Shown here: in pieces, positions 17,090 to 26,145 of the stretch
Position numbering within the stretch: the first letter of the stretch is position 1
How the letters are laid out: every line of letters begins with the position of its first letter
Origin: F23-D06 sp045132055
GTDB lineage: Bacteria; Bacteroidota; Bacteroidia; Bacteroidales; WCHB1-69
DNA: 64,000 nucleotides
Assembly (NCBI GenBank): GCA_045132055.1
Contig: JBGURP010000012.1
Coordinates: forward strand, 62,001-126,000
Reading direction: 5' to 3'
Made by a program: the position numbers and the translations under genes
Notes under the pieces: generated by a model
What the model saw: only the letters and a program-made list of their open reading frames with translations
Databases searched by the model: none
What the model was told of the DNA's origin: nothing

Positions 17090-18316
17090 TTATGTTAAAA
17101 ATATTCGTTTGTAAATTTTTTCACAGGCCCCGATATTCTCTGCCACATATTGCCGGCAGATGTCACAGGTTGCTTTGTAGGTTTCTGGTTCCTTCTCAAA
17201 ACGGCAAAGGATGTCGTACATTTCCTTCGATGAACGAATGGAAAAAGCCCCTTTGCGTTCCACAAGCATAACCGCCTCGTTGAAATGGCTGTACTTGGGG
17301 CCAAAGAACAAAGGGACTCCGAACACAGCCGCCTCCAGGATGTTGTGCAATCCGGTTTTGAAGGCTCCGCCAATGTATGAAATATCGCTGTACTTGTAAA
17401 TCTTGCTCAACATGCCGATTGTATCGACAATGAGCACATCGGCAGTTTCCAGCATCTCATCATTGGCTTCCGTAAACAGGACCGTTTTGAAATTGGAAAA
17501 GGTCTTTTGCACCTCCGCCTTGCGGACGATTTCATGCGGGGCCACTATCAACTTGTAGCCCTGCTGGCGGGTGAGCAGCTGCGCGAGCAGGCTCTCGTCC
17601 GGACCCCAAGTACTACCTGCCACAATGAGCTTACAATCCTGCTTGAACCGCTCCACAAAATCAAGCGTGTAAGACTGCGTGGCGATGGCATACACGCGGT
17701 CGAAGCGCGTGTCGCCACAAACCTCCACCTGCGGTATGTCAATGCTCCGAAGCAAATCCTCCGATTCCTTGTTCTGCACAAAGAAGAAGGACGCCTTTCT
17801 CAACTGCTCGGCAAACCATTTTCCTGCAGGTTTGAAGAAATACTGATTGGGACGGAAGATGGCACTGACGTAATAGAAGGGGATATTTCTTTCGCTGAGC
17901 TGGTTAATGTAGTTGTACCAGAACTCATACTTGACAAAGATGGCCATGCGCGGCTGCACAATGTGCAAAAACCGTTTCGCGTGGCGTTTCGTGTCAGAGG
18001 GCAAATAGAAAACATAGTCCGGCAACGTGTCATTCTTACGAATCTCGTATCCCGACGGGGAAAAGAACGTCACCAGCACCTTGATGTCGGGATGCTCCTG
18101 CTTGATCTTCTCTATCAGCGGGCGTGCTTGCTCATACTCCCCCAGCGATGCACTGTGCACCCACACGGGATGCTCGTCACCGCGGAGAATTTCAGCAAGC
18201 TTGTCAAACTGCCCTATCCTGCCCTTCACCCACAACCGCGCTTTCTTGTTGAAGATGGACGCGATGCAGATGCAGGACGTGTATAAAATGATGCCAATAG
18301 ATAAGAGGATCAGCAT
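17090..18316 (-). CDS. waaA: 3-deoxy-D-manno-octulosonic acid (Kdo) transferase
   Basis: WaaA (KdtA, GT30) transfers Kdo from CMP-Kdo to lipid A precursor on the cytoplasmic face of the inner membrane. The 408-residue protein begins with a membrane anchor (MLILLSIGIILYTSCICIA), then WVHSASLGEYEQARPLIEKI, VTFFSPSGYEI and the nucleotide-binding C-terminal half with GDTRFDRV, VAGSTWGPDE and YIGGAFKTGLHNILEAAVFG. These are standard for the family. The stop of the upstream outer-membrane protein gene is 3 bases away, so the two are probably cotranscribed. Confidence 0.93.
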   Translation of the reverse strand: MLILLSIGIILYTSCICIASIFNKKARLWVKGRIGQFDKLAEILRGDEHPVWVHSASLGEYEQARPLIEKIKQEHPDIKVLVTFFSPSGYEIRKNDTLPDYVFYLPSDTKRHAKRFLHIVQPRMAIFVKYEFWYNYINQLSERNIPFYYVSAIFRPNQYFFKPAGKWFAEQLRKASFFFVQNKESEDLLRSIDIPQVEVCGDTRFDRVYAIATQSYTLDFVERFKQDCKLIVAGSTWGPDESLLAQLLTRQQGYKLIVAPHEIVRKAEVQKTFSNFKTVLFTEANDEMLETADVLIVDTIGMLSKIYKYSDISYIGGAFKTGLHNILEAAVFGVPLFFGPKYSHFNEAVMLVERKGAFSIRSSKEMYDILCRFEKEPETYKATCDICRQYVAENIGACEKIYKRIFLT

Positions 18317-18319
18317 GAT

Positions 18320-19114
18320 TTATCGATAGTAGAATGTGGTAACGGATTTCTTTTCGTACAACGGGATATTCCAGCCAATCTTAAGGCTGACAAGACCGCT
18401 GAACCTGCTCTTCGTGCCTGCGGTAGGACCCTCATAGAAGATGTAGTTGCGCATCGGCTTGGTCCAGCATTCGTAAAACTCAATACCTCCGTAGAAGTTG
18501 AGGATTCTGTTTTTCTGATTGAAAAGATAGCCTACAAACTGGGTCATGGCAAAGCCGCCGGAGAGATGGTCGTACCCTTTCAGGTAGTTGCCATCCAGCT
18601 GGGGAACCTGATGGTCATAGTCGTTGATACGGATTTTATGACCAAAATAGCCGGCCCCGAAGCGCAGCCAAATGCCGGAATTTTTCCATCGGTTGACGGG
18701 TATGATTTTGCCCACACCCAAACCGAACATCCAATAACGGCCCTCGAAGTAGAGCGTGGCTTTCAGGCCATTACCATCCATCACAACACCATTTTCGTTG
18801 GCCAAGTCGCCCAAAAAAGCAAAATTAGTGTCGCGGATATTGGCACCGAACATGTAGCTGAATGCAGCATCCAGCGTCCAGTTGCTCTTAGACTTGTAGA
18901 GCACATTCGCGCCAACGGACAAGTTGGGTTTGAACCATTCTTTCAGATAGCCCAGCGGCAGATGCCCTGCCATGTTGACACCCACCCACACCATGGTGGC
19001 CGAGGTATCCACATAGTTTTTATCCTTGAAATCGGTGCGGATGTGCGACTGTGCCCGCAATGTCGCCGGCAACAGACACAAACCAATCAATAACAGTAGG
19101 AGGGTTCTTTTCAT
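18320..19114 (-). CDS. outer-membrane beta-barrel protein
   Basis: A 264-residue protein with a clear signal peptide (MKRTLLLLLIGLCLLPATLRAQ) and a mature part of alternating amphipathic strands rich in Tyr, Trp and Gly (SNWTLDAAFSYMFGANI, LKATLYFEGRYWMFGLGVG). It is of a size for an 8-12 strand barrel. The C-terminus (KKSVTTFYYR) lacks the usual terminal Phe. I do not recognise a named family. It sits 3 bases before waaA, a pairing seen in Bacteroidales, which suggests but does not prove a link with LPS. Confidence 0.6.
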   Translation of the reverse strand: MKRTLLLLLIGLCLLPATLRAQSHIRTDFKDKNYVDTSATMVWVGVNMAGHLPLGYLKEWFKPNLSVGANVLYKSKSNWTLDAAFSYMFGANIRDTNFAFLGDLANENGVVMDGNGLKATLYFEGRYWMFGLGVGKIIPVNRWKNSGIWLRFGAGYFGHKIRINDYDHQVPQLDGNYLKGYDHLSGGFAMTQFVGYLFNQKNRILNFYGGIEFYECWTKPMRNYIFYEGPTAGTKSRFSGLVSLKIGWNIPLYEKKSVTTFYYR

Positions 19115-19116
19115 TG

Positions 19117-19202
19117 GAATTGAAAATTGAAAATTGAGAATTGAAAATTATAAAACAGGATTATCCATTCATAATTCTCAATTCTCAATTCTGAATTATT
19201 AA
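19117..19202. repeat. type A heptamer inverted array between aminotransferase and barrel gene
   Basis: Left half (plus strand): GAATTGA, AAATTGA, AAATTGA, GAATTGA, AAATTAT (19117-19151). A 16-base centre follows, then TTCATAA, TTCTCAA, TTCTCAA, TTCTGAA, TTATTAA (68-202). The right half ends exactly at the aminotransferase stop codon (19203-19205); the left half ends two bases from the barrel gene ATG at 19114. The halves are complementary, giving a potential long, AU-rich intercistronic hairpin. Confidence 0.9.
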
Positions 19203-20402
19203 TTAGTTCGTTCTTCCCGGATAGACCTTCAGAGCCTCTTCGAGGCATTTCACGGCCTTCTTCAGGTCTTCCACCTTGAGGCAGTAGCTGATACGAACCT
19301 CGTTGGTGCCTTTACCTTTAGTGGAGTAGAAACCGGTAGCCGGAGCCATCATTGTGGTTTCGCCGTTGTAGTTGAACTCTTCCAACATCCACTGGCAGAA
19401 GCGATCAGAGTTGTCGATGGGGAGGCGGGCCACACAGTAGAACGCGCCTTTCGGCATAGGCACAAAGCAGCCAGGGATAGCGTTCACGCCGTTCACCACA
19501 GTGTTGCGGCGGGCCACATAGTCGGTGATAACCGCGTCGAAGTACTCCTTCGGAGTGTCAACGGCAGCTTCGCCAAGGATTTGGCCGTAGGTTGGCGGCG
19601 ACAGACGAGCCTGTGCGAACTTCATGGCCGTGTTATAAACGTCTTTGTTATGAGTGATGAGCGCACCCGTACGCACGCCACATGCACTGTAACGTTTGGA
19701 GACGGAGTCCAACAGGACCACATTCTGCTCCAGACCTTCTAGCTGCATCACGGAGAAGTGTTTCACACCGTCGTAGCAGAACTCACGATACACCTCATCG
19801 GCGAACAGGAAGAGGTCGTGCTTTTTGGCAATCGCACCCAACTGGCGGATTTCCTCTTCGGTATAAAGATAACCCGTCGGGTTGTTGGGGTTGCACACCA
19901 TGATAGCCTTGGTCTTCGGAGTGATAAGCTTCTCAAATTCCTCGATGGAAGGAAGCGCAAAACCGTTATCAATAGTGGAAACGATGGGTTTCACCACCAC
20001 GCCGCAGGTTACGGCAAAACCGTTGTAGTTGGCGTAGAACGGTTCGGGGATAATAATCTCGTCACCCGGATCCATACAGCTGTTGAATGCGAAAAGAAGA
20101 CCTTCACTGCCACCCGTGGTAATCAGAATCTCATCGGGAGTAATATCAATGCCCACGCTGTGGTAATATTCCACCAGTTTTTTACGGTAACTGAGGTTAC
20201 CGGCGGAGTGAGTATAAGCGATAACGGGCACATCGGCGTTCTTCACAGCCTCACGGGCACCCTTGGGGGTCTCGATATCCGGCTGGCCGATGTTCAAGTG
20301 ATAAACGTGTACTCCGCGAGACTTGGCTGCATCGGAGAAAGGCACCAATTTACGAATCGGTGAAGAGGGCATTGTCTGTCCTTTTTTAGAAATTTGAGGC
20401 AT
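19203..20402 (-). CDS. class I PLP-dependent aminotransferase
   Basis: The start is the ATG at 20402 (MPQISKKGQTMPSSPIRKL); an upstream in-frame ATG at 20489 lies in the promoter region. The 399-residue protein has the fold type I pattern: GQPDIETP, PNNPTGYLYTEEE, FADEVYREF, and the PLP-lysine block LDSVSKRYSACGVRTGAL. It most resembles aspartate/tyrosine-type transaminases (subgroup I gamma). Exact substrates cannot be told from sequence. A -7 element at 20455-20462 gives a short leader. Its 3' end is bounded by an inverted heptamer array. Confidence 0.88.
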   Translation of the reverse strand: MPQISKKGQTMPSSPIRKLVPFSDAAKSRGVHVYHLNIGQPDIETPKGAREAVKNADVPVIAYTHSAGNLSYRKKLVEYYHSVGIDITPDEILITTGGSEGLLFAFNSCMDPGDEIIIPEPFYANYNGFAVTCGVVVKPIVSTIDNGFALPSIEEFEKLITPKTKAIMVCNPNNPTGYLYTEEEIRQLGAIAKKHDLFLFADEVYREFCYDGVKHFSVMQLEGLEQNVVLLDSVSKRYSACGVRTGALITHNKDVYNTAMKFAQARLSPPTYGQILGEAAVDTPKEYFDAVITDYVARRNTVVNGVNAIPGCFVPMPKGAFYCVARLPIDNSDRFCQWMLEEFNYNGETTMMAPATGFYSTKGKGTNEVRISYCLKVEDLKKAVKCLEEALKVYPGRTN

Positions 20403-20454
20403 AGTATTTAATGTGTTGAATGTTAATAAAATATTCTTTTTTCTAAAGAGTGGG

Positions 20455-20462
20455 CAAAGATA
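20455..20462 (-). promoter_or_regulatory. -7 promoter element for the aminotransferase gene
   Basis: The minus strand reads TATCTTTGCCC, 53 bases upstream of the ATG at 20402. Confidence 0.6.
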
Positions 20463-20557
20463 CAAATTTTGTGTAAAGAAAGACCTCACACTTAAGAAAC
20501 AAACAAATTATGAGATAAACGAAAAAAAGGGGTGTTATTGTGCATTACGATTTTTAC

Positions 20558-20565
20558 TATTTTTG
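20558..20565 (+). promoter_or_regulatory. -7 promoter element for the Omp85-like gene
   Basis: TATTTTTGCACC matches TAnnTTTG, with TTG at 20538-20540 as a possible -33 element, 25 bases before the ATG at 20590. Confidence 0.6.
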
Positions 20566-20589
20566 CACCAATATTTATTAGCGAAACGT

Positions 20590-22029
20590 ATGAAAAAATA
20601 TCTGCTCTTTTTGCTGTGTATCATCTTTTTAGGCGCATTTTCCGTGCATGCACAGGATACGGAATCTGGCAAGAAAACGAAAACGGAGAAAACTGCCAAA
20701 ACCAAGAAACCCAAGAAGGAGAAAAGCGCAATCCGTACGGGCTGGACCTTCGGCATACTGCCTTCGGTGGCCTACGATGCCGACAAGGGTTTCCAATACG
20801 GCTTGCTGGCCAATGTCTATGATTTCGGCGACGGCTCCATCTACCCCGAATACTTCCATTCTCTTTACTTTGAAGCCGCCTATACCACCAAACGTTCAGG
20901 CCTGTTCCGTTTCGCGTACGACTCCAAATACCTCATCCCCAACCACCGACTTAAAATCGATGTCTCTTACCTGCCCGACGCCCTGTGCGATTTCTACGGC
21001 TACAATGGCTACCAGACTGTCTATAACGCAGGCTGGGCAAAGAAGAAATACACGGACACTTACATCTCCAGAGCATTCTACAAATCGCAGCGCGACTTGT
21101 TCCGCGTGGCTGCCGACATAGATGGCTCCATCGGAAGCAACTGGTACTGGAATGCGGGCATCGGACTGCTCGGCTATCAGATTGGCAGCGTCAATCTGGC
21201 AATGATCAACAAGAACAAAAAACCGGAGAACATACTCCCCGAGGTGGATGGCTTGTACGAGAAATACACCAAATGGGGCATCATCGCGCCCAACGAAGCC
21301 AACGGCGGCTGGCATCCCTACCTGCGCGGCGGTATTACCTTCGATAATCGCGACCGCCAACAGAACACCCACAAAGGCATGAATGCAGAGGTCTTCTGGA
21401 CCTACAACGCCGCCTTCGGTGCGGATAAAGAGTTCAATAATTTGATGTTCAATGCCTCTTTCCGCCATTTTGTGCCAGTCTATAAAGAACATATCACCTT
21501 CGCATACCGCTTGGCCACCCAGCTGACTGTGGCGGGCAACTCGCCATTCTACTTGAGCAACTATTACAACAACCTGTTCATCCAGCGTGTGTTGTACGAA
21601 GGACTGGGCGGCGGCAACACCCTCAGAGGTGTGCTCCGTAATCGTATTACAGCTCCTGGCTATGCCTTCGCCAACGTGGAGTTCCGCTTCCAAATCTGCA
21701 AGTTCGACATTGGCAAGGAGCACTTCTTCATCGGCCTCAACCCCTTTGTGGATGCCGGCATGATCCTCCAATCCTACCGCCTGAACGAACAAGAGATTCG
21801 TCAGAATATCGAAACGAATGATCCCGATTTTGACTTGTCAGAACTGGATAACTACATCGTGTTCGGCGACAAAGCCAATGTTTACCGCCCGCATTTTTCC
21901 GGCGGTCTTGGCCTGAAATTGATGATGAATGACAATTTTGTACTCTCCGTGGACTGGGCAGTACCTTTTGACAAACGCGACAACGACGGTATGGCCAACA
22001 TCTATGTGAAAATGGGCTATATGTTCTAA
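20590..22029 (+). CDS. Omp85/BamA-type C-terminal barrel protein
   Basis: The start at 20590 gives a signal peptide MKKYLLFLLCIIFLGAFSVHAQ, directly downstream of a promoter; an open frame further upstream crosses that promoter. A short Lys-rich segment (about 25-48) precedes a barrel with the surface-antigen (D15) signature: LGGGNTLRGVLRNRIT near residue 338, VEFRFQICKF, and a C-terminal strand ending KMGYMF. No POTRA repeats are visible in the 479 residues, so this is a barrel-only Omp85-like protein rather than BamA. Such proteins may export or anchor lipids or proteins; the role is unknown. murB follows after 11 bases. Confidence 0.7.
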   Translation: MKKYLLFLLCIIFLGAFSVHAQDTESGKKTKTEKTAKTKKPKKEKSAIRTGWTFGILPSVAYDADKGFQYGLLANVYDFGDGSIYPEYFHSLYFEAAYTTKRSGLFRFAYDSKYLIPNHRLKIDVSYLPDALCDFYGYNGYQTVYNAGWAKKKYTDTYISRAFYKSQRDLFRVAADIDGSIGSNWYWNAGIGLLGYQIGSVNLAMINKNKKPENILPEVDGLYEKYTKWGIIAPNEANGGWHPYLRGGITFDNRDRQQNTHKGMNAEVFWTYNAAFGADKEFNNLMFNASFRHFVPVYKEHITFAYRLATQLTVAGNSPFYLSNYYNNLFIQRVLYEGLGGGNTLRGVLRNRITAPGYAFANVEFRFQICKFDIGKEHFFIGLNPFVDAGMILQSYRLNEQEIRQNIETNDPDFDLSELDNYIVFGDKANVYRPHFSGGLGLKLMMNDNFVLSVDWAVPFDKRDNDGMANIYVKMGYMF

Positions 22030-22040
22030 AAATTCCTTCC

Positions 22041-23051
22041 ATGCAGACCTACGAACACTACTCGGTAAAAGCGTACAACACATTCATGATGGATGTGTCC
22101 TGTGAACGTTTTGTCTGCGTGGAACACCCTGACGAGGTGCGACAATTGGCGGAGCAAGGCGTGTTCCAATCCGAGCACTTCATCCTTGGCGGAGGCAGCA
22201 ACGTGCTGTTCACGCAAGACTATCCCGGCACTATTGTGCATCCCGTGTTCAAGGGAATGGAAGTCATAGAAGAAACGGCTGATGATGTGCTATTGCGCGT
22301 GGCCGCGGGCGAGGAGTGGGAGCAGCTGCAACAATACTGTCTGCAACACCAACTCTACGGTATCGAAAACCTCATCGGCATTCCCGGGCTGGTGGGCAGT
22401 GCTCCGGTGCAAAACATCGGCGCCTACGGCGTGGAGGTCAAGGACACTATTGCAAGCGTGGAAGGCCTGCGCACCGACACCCTGCAACCCTTCGCACTTT
22501 CCAACGCACAGTGCCATTTCGGCTATCGCGACTCCATATTCAAACGCGAACTGAAACACAAGTGCTTCATCACCCACGTCATCTTCCGCCTGTCCAAACG
22601 CGAACACTACACCCTCACCTACAAAGCCCTGAGCCAGGAACTGAAACGCTGCAACCTGCAACCCTCCCTGCAAAACATCACCGACTGCATCCTGCGCGTG
22701 CGCAACAGCAAGCTGCCCGACATCTCCAAAATCGGATGCGCCGGCAGCTTCTTCCAAAACCCCATTATCCCACAAAACCAGTTCGAGCAACTATTACGCA
22801 CCACACCCGACTTGGTGTCATATCCGATGGAAAATGGTTTTGTGAAACTGGCTGCTGGACAACTCATTGAGAAAGCAGGCTGGAAAGGGCGCCGTATCGG
22901 CGACGCGGGTGTGTACGACAAGCAGGCCCTGGTGCTGGTAAACTACGGGAATGCTACGCCACAGGAAATAGTGTCAGTATGCCAGCAAGTCATTGATGAC
23001 GTGAAAAAACACTTCGGGGTAACGCTTGCGCCGGAGGTGAACCTTTTGTGA
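22041..23051 (+). CDS. murB: UDP-N-acetylenolpyruvoylglucosamine reductase
   Basis: MurB reduces UDP-GlcNAc-enolpyruvate to UDP-MurNAc, an early cytoplasmic step of peptidoglycan synthesis, using FAD. The 336-residue protein has the FAD motif ILGGGSNVLF (about 50-59), the IPGLVGSAPVQNIGAYG block (116-132), GYRDSIFK, the catalytic Ser in GCAGSFFQNP (about 232-241), KAGWKGRRIGDAGVY, and the C-terminal Glu in APEVNLL. These mark a type I (E. coli-like) MurB. It is 22 bases upstream of the DUF4954 gene. Confidence 0.95.
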   Translation: MQTYEHYSVKAYNTFMMDVSCERFVCVEHPDEVRQLAEQGVFQSEHFILGGGSNVLFTQDYPGTIVHPVFKGMEVIEETADDVLLRVAAGEEWEQLQQYCLQHQLYGIENLIGIPGLVGSAPVQNIGAYGVEVKDTIASVEGLRTDTLQPFALSNAQCHFGYRDSIFKRELKHKCFITHVIFRLSKREHYTLTYKALSQELKRCNLQPSLQNITDCILRVRNSKLPDISKIGCAGSFFQNPIIPQNQFEQLLRTTPDLVSYPMENGFVKLAAGQLIEKAGWKGRRIGDAGVYDKQALVLVNYGNATPQEIVSVCQQVIDDVKKHFGVTLAPEVNLL

Positions 23052-23073
23052 TTTTTGAAAATTATTTGAAAAG

Positions 23074-25275
23074 ATGGATAAAGTTACCATTCTTCCGTAT
23101 GACCGGATATACAAAAACTTCATCGATCCCAAGTATTTGCACGATGGACATGATGAGTATTTCTACCGTAACCAGCAGGTGAAGCAACCTGAAGGCGGCT
23201 GGCGGCACTTGCGCTCCGACGAAATCGAGCGGCTGGTCATCAACAATAACACCGCCTCCAATTGGGACGACATCTGGATTACGGACGAGTTCGACACCAA
23301 CATGATCCGCAACAACCGTTTCTTCGGCATGGTGCGTATCGGGCGCGTGCGCAACGAAATCCTGCAATATCACGACCTCCGCTTGCCGGTGGGTATCACC
23401 GATAGCAGCATCATGTCGTGTGACATCGGCGACGACGCGGCCATCCATGACGTACACTATATGGCCAACTACATCATCGGCGACCGCTGCATCCTTTTCA
23501 ACATCCAGGAGATGTCCACCACCGACCACTCCAAGTTCGGCAACGGCGTAGTAAAGGAAGGCGAACCCGAGGATGTGCGCGTTTGGCTGGAGGTGATGAA
23601 CGAAAACGGCGGCCGTTCCATCCTGCCCTTCGACGGCATGATTACGGCAGATGCGTACCTATGGGCCAAATACGCCGACAATACCCGCCTGCAAGAGCGT
23701 CTCAAGGATATCACGCAAAAGAGCCTCAGCAACCACAGAGGTTTTTACGGCACCATCGGCGAGAGTTGCGTCATCAAAAACTGCTGGATTCTGAAAGATG
23801 CCAAAATCGGCACGCACTGCTACATCAAGGGAGCCTCCAAGCTCAAAAACGTCACCATCAACTCCTCCGAAGAGGAACCGACCCAAATTGGCGAGGGCGT
23901 GATTCTGGTAAACGGAATCACTGGATATGGCTGCCACATCTTTTACTCCGTCACGGCCACACGCTTCGTGTTAGGTGACAACTGCAACCTGAAGTACGGT
24001 GCACGTCTAATCAATTCTGTGTTGGGCGACAACTCCACTATCTCCTGCTGCGAGGTACTCAACAACCTCATCTTCCCGTCGCACGAGCAACACCACAACA
24101 ACTCTTTCCTCATCTCCGCTTGTGTGATGGGACAGAGCAACATGGCCGCCGGAGCCACTATGGGATCCAACCACAACAGTCGCGCCACCGACGGTGAGAT
24201 CGTGGCAGGCCGAGGCTTCTGGCCCGGTCTGTGTACCAGCGTGAAGCACTCTTCCAAATTCGCTTCCTTCACTCTGCTGGCCAAGTCGGACTTTCCCCAC
24301 GAGCTCAACATCAAGCTGCCGTTCAGCCTGGTGAACAACAACCCCAAGACTGACGAGTTAGAGGTGATGCCCGCATTCTGGTGGATGTACAATATGTACG
24401 CCATCGCCCGCAACACTTCCAAATATCAGAAACGCGACACCCGCAAGCGCAAAATCCAAAACATCGAGTTCGAGACCTTCGCACCCGACACTATGGAAGA
24501 AGCCATCGAAGGTCGCAAACTGTTGGAAGGCTGGACAGGCAAGGCGTATTTGCTCCAGCAAGGCAAATTTGATCCGAAGATGGACTTCAAGGAGCTGCGC
24601 AAGATCGGCAAAAACATTCTGGATAACGAACCTGAAACTGCTCAGAAACTGGAGGTTATAGGCGAGGGTATGGAGTGTGGCCACCGCAAGGTGCGCATCC
24701 TCAAAACCTGCCAAGCCTACCATGCTTACGGCGATATGATTACCTACTACGCCGTGAAGAACATCATCCGCTTCTTGGAAAACAATCCCACTTTCACCAT
24801 CGACACCTTGCGGAAAGAGTTGGAGAGCAAGCGGCAGCGCGAGTGGATAAACCTTGGCGGACAACTGATGAACGGTGATGAGTTGGAGCAATTGATCCAC
24901 GACATCAACAGCGGCGCACTCAACAGCTGGGAGGATATTCATCACAGATACGATGAGATATGGCGCAGCTACACCATGGAGAAACTCCGCCATGCATACC
25001 TATCCCTCATCTTCCTGCATAAGGACGAAACAGAAACACTGACTCCTGAATTGTGGAAACAAGCAGTAAAAGAAGCCATGCGCATCCAACAATTCATCTG
25101 CGACCAAGTTTATCTTACCCGTAAAAAAGATTACGACAACGAATTCCGCAACGCCACCTTCCATAACGAAGAAGAAAAAATCGCCGTCATCGGCAAACTC
25201 GACGAGGTAAGCTTCGTGAAACAGATCCGGGAACAGACAGCGACAACTTTGGACACGTACAAGAAATACCTATAA
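23074..25275 (+). CDS. DUF4954 family protein, left-handed beta-helix
   Basis: A 733-residue protein lacking a signal peptide. Residues about 100-400 show hexapeptide-like rungs typical of a left-handed beta-helix of acyl/nucleotidyl-transferase relatives (SIMSCDIGDDAAIHDV, YIIGDRCILFNIQEM, CWILKDAKIGTHCYIKGASKLKN, SVLGDNSTISCCEVL). The rest is alpha-helical. It matches the Bacteroidota family DUF4954, of unknown function. The position between murB and nagB suggests sugar-nucleotide or cell-wall metabolism, by inference only. The stop codon is followed directly by repeat arrays. Confidence 0.8.
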   Translation: MDKVTILPYDRIYKNFIDPKYLHDGHDEYFYRNQQVKQPEGGWRHLRSDEIERLVINNNTASNWDDIWITDEFDTNMIRNNRFFGMVRIGRVRNEILQYHDLRLPVGITDSSIMSCDIGDDAAIHDVHYMANYIIGDRCILFNIQEMSTTDHSKFGNGVVKEGEPEDVRVWLEVMNENGGRSILPFDGMITADAYLWAKYADNTRLQERLKDITQKSLSNHRGFYGTIGESCVIKNCWILKDAKIGTHCYIKGASKLKNVTINSSEEEPTQIGEGVILVNGITGYGCHIFYSVTATRFVLGDNCNLKYGARLINSVLGDNSTISCCEVLNNLIFPSHEQHHNNSFLISACVMGQSNMAAGATMGSNHNSRATDGEIVAGRGFWPGLCTSVKHSSKFASFTLLAKSDFPHELNIKLPFSLVNNNPKTDELEVMPAFWWMYNMYAIARNTSKYQKRDTRKRKIQNIEFETFAPDTMEEAIEGRKLLEGWTGKAYLLQQGKFDPKMDFKELRKIGKNILDNEPETAQKLEVIGEGMECGHRKVRILKTCQAYHAYGDMITYYAVKNIIRFLENNPTFTIDTLRKELESKRQREWINLGGQLMNGDELEQLIHDINSGALNSWEDIHHRYDEIWRSYTMEKLRHAYLSLIFLHKDETETLTPELWKQAVKEAMRIQQFICDQVYLTRKKDYDNEFRNATFHNEEEKIAVIGKLDEVSFVKQIREQTATTLDTYKKYL

Positions 25276-25308
25276 ATTGAGAATTAAGAATTGAAAATTG
25301 AAAATTAA
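25274..25308. repeat. type A heptamer array after the DUF4954 stop codon
   Basis: AAATTGA, GAATTAA, GAATTGA, AAATTGA, AAATTAA, starting within the TAA stop (25273-25275). It is the purine-rich orientation in the gene sense and is followed at once by a 9-base array. Confidence 0.88.
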
Positions 25309-25316
25309 TACCCCCA

Positions 25317-25352
25317 TTCACCCCCTTTACCTCATTCACCCTTTTAACCCCT
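25317..25352. repeat. type C nonamer array before the nagB start
   Basis: TTCACCCCC, TTTACCTCA, TTCACCCTT, TTAACCCCT, the pyrimidine-rich orientation, ending 7 bases before the nagB ATG at 25360. The words are complementary to the sense-strand words of the arrays at 14182-14244 and 46935-47024. Confidence 0.85.
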
Positions 25353-25359
25353 TCTTTCC

Positions 25360-26145
25360 ATGCGAGTAATCATCAAAAACAACTACGACGAGATGTCCCA
25401 ATGGGCTGCGCAACACATCGTGGAGCGCATCAACGCCTTCAAGCCTACTAATGAAAAACCTTTTATTTTGGGTCTGCCCACCGGCTCCACACCCATCGGC
25501 ACCTACAAGGAATTGATCCGGATGCATAAAGAAGGCAAAATTTCCTTCGCCAATGTGGTAACTTTCAATATGGATGAATATGTGAAGATTCCGGAGGGTC
25601 ATCCTGAGAGCTATCATTCTTTCATGTGGAACAACTTTTTCAATCATATTGACATCAAAAAAGAGAACGTCAACATTTTGAATGGTAACGCCGAAGATTT
25701 GGAAGCCGAATGCCAGCGTTACGAGGACAAAATCAAGTCATACGGCGGCATTGACCTGTTCATGGGCGGCATTGGCCCTGACGGGCACATTGCGTTCAAC
25801 GAGCCCGGCTCCTCGCTCACGTCGCGCACGCGTGTGAAGACGCTGACAATGGACACCGTGATTGCCAACTCCCGTTTCTTCGACAACGACATCAACCAAG
25901 TGCCCAAGACGGCCCTGACCGTGGGTGTGGGCACCGTGATGGATGCTCGCGAGGTGATGATCTTGGCCAATGGCCATGGGAAGGCCCGCGCGCTGGCCGC
26001 CGCCATTGAAGGCTCTGTCAGCCAAATGTGCACCGTCTCCGTGCTGCAACTCCACCCCAAGGGCATCATCGTCTGCGATGACGCCGCCTGCGACGAGCTC
26101 ACCTACGGCACGGTGAAGTATTTCAAGGACATCGAGGGTAGGTAA
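25360..26145 (+). CDS. nagB: glucosamine-6-phosphate deaminase
   Basis: NagB converts glucosamine-6-phosphate to fructose-6-phosphate and ammonia, the entry of amino sugars into glycolysis. The 261-residue protein carries LGLPTGSTPIGTYKEL, FNMDEYVKI, MGGIGPDGHIAFNEPGSS and TVGVGTVMDAREVM, all standard for NagB, at the usual length. It may recycle cell-wall or host-glycan amino sugars. It is separated from DUF4954 by repeat arrays and from the UDP-glucose dehydrogenase gene by another array that begins at its stop codon. Confidence 0.95.
   Translation: MRVIIKNNYDEMSQWAAQHIVERINAFKPTNEKPFILGLPTGSTPIGTYKELIRMHKEGKISFANVVTFNMDEYVKIPEGHPESYHSFMWNNFFNHIDIKKENVNILNGNAEDLEAECQRYEDKIKSYGGIDLFMGGIGPDGHIAFNEPGSSLTSRTRVKTLTMDTVIANSRFFDNDINQVPKTALTVGVGTVMDAREVMILANGHGKARALAAAIEGSVSQMCTVSVLQLHPKGIIVCDDAACDELTYGTVKYFKDIEGR

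Noticed and set aside
20413..20589. An N-terminal extension of the Omp85-like protein.
   Set aside because: It would precede a signal peptide and read through the promoter at 20558-20565.
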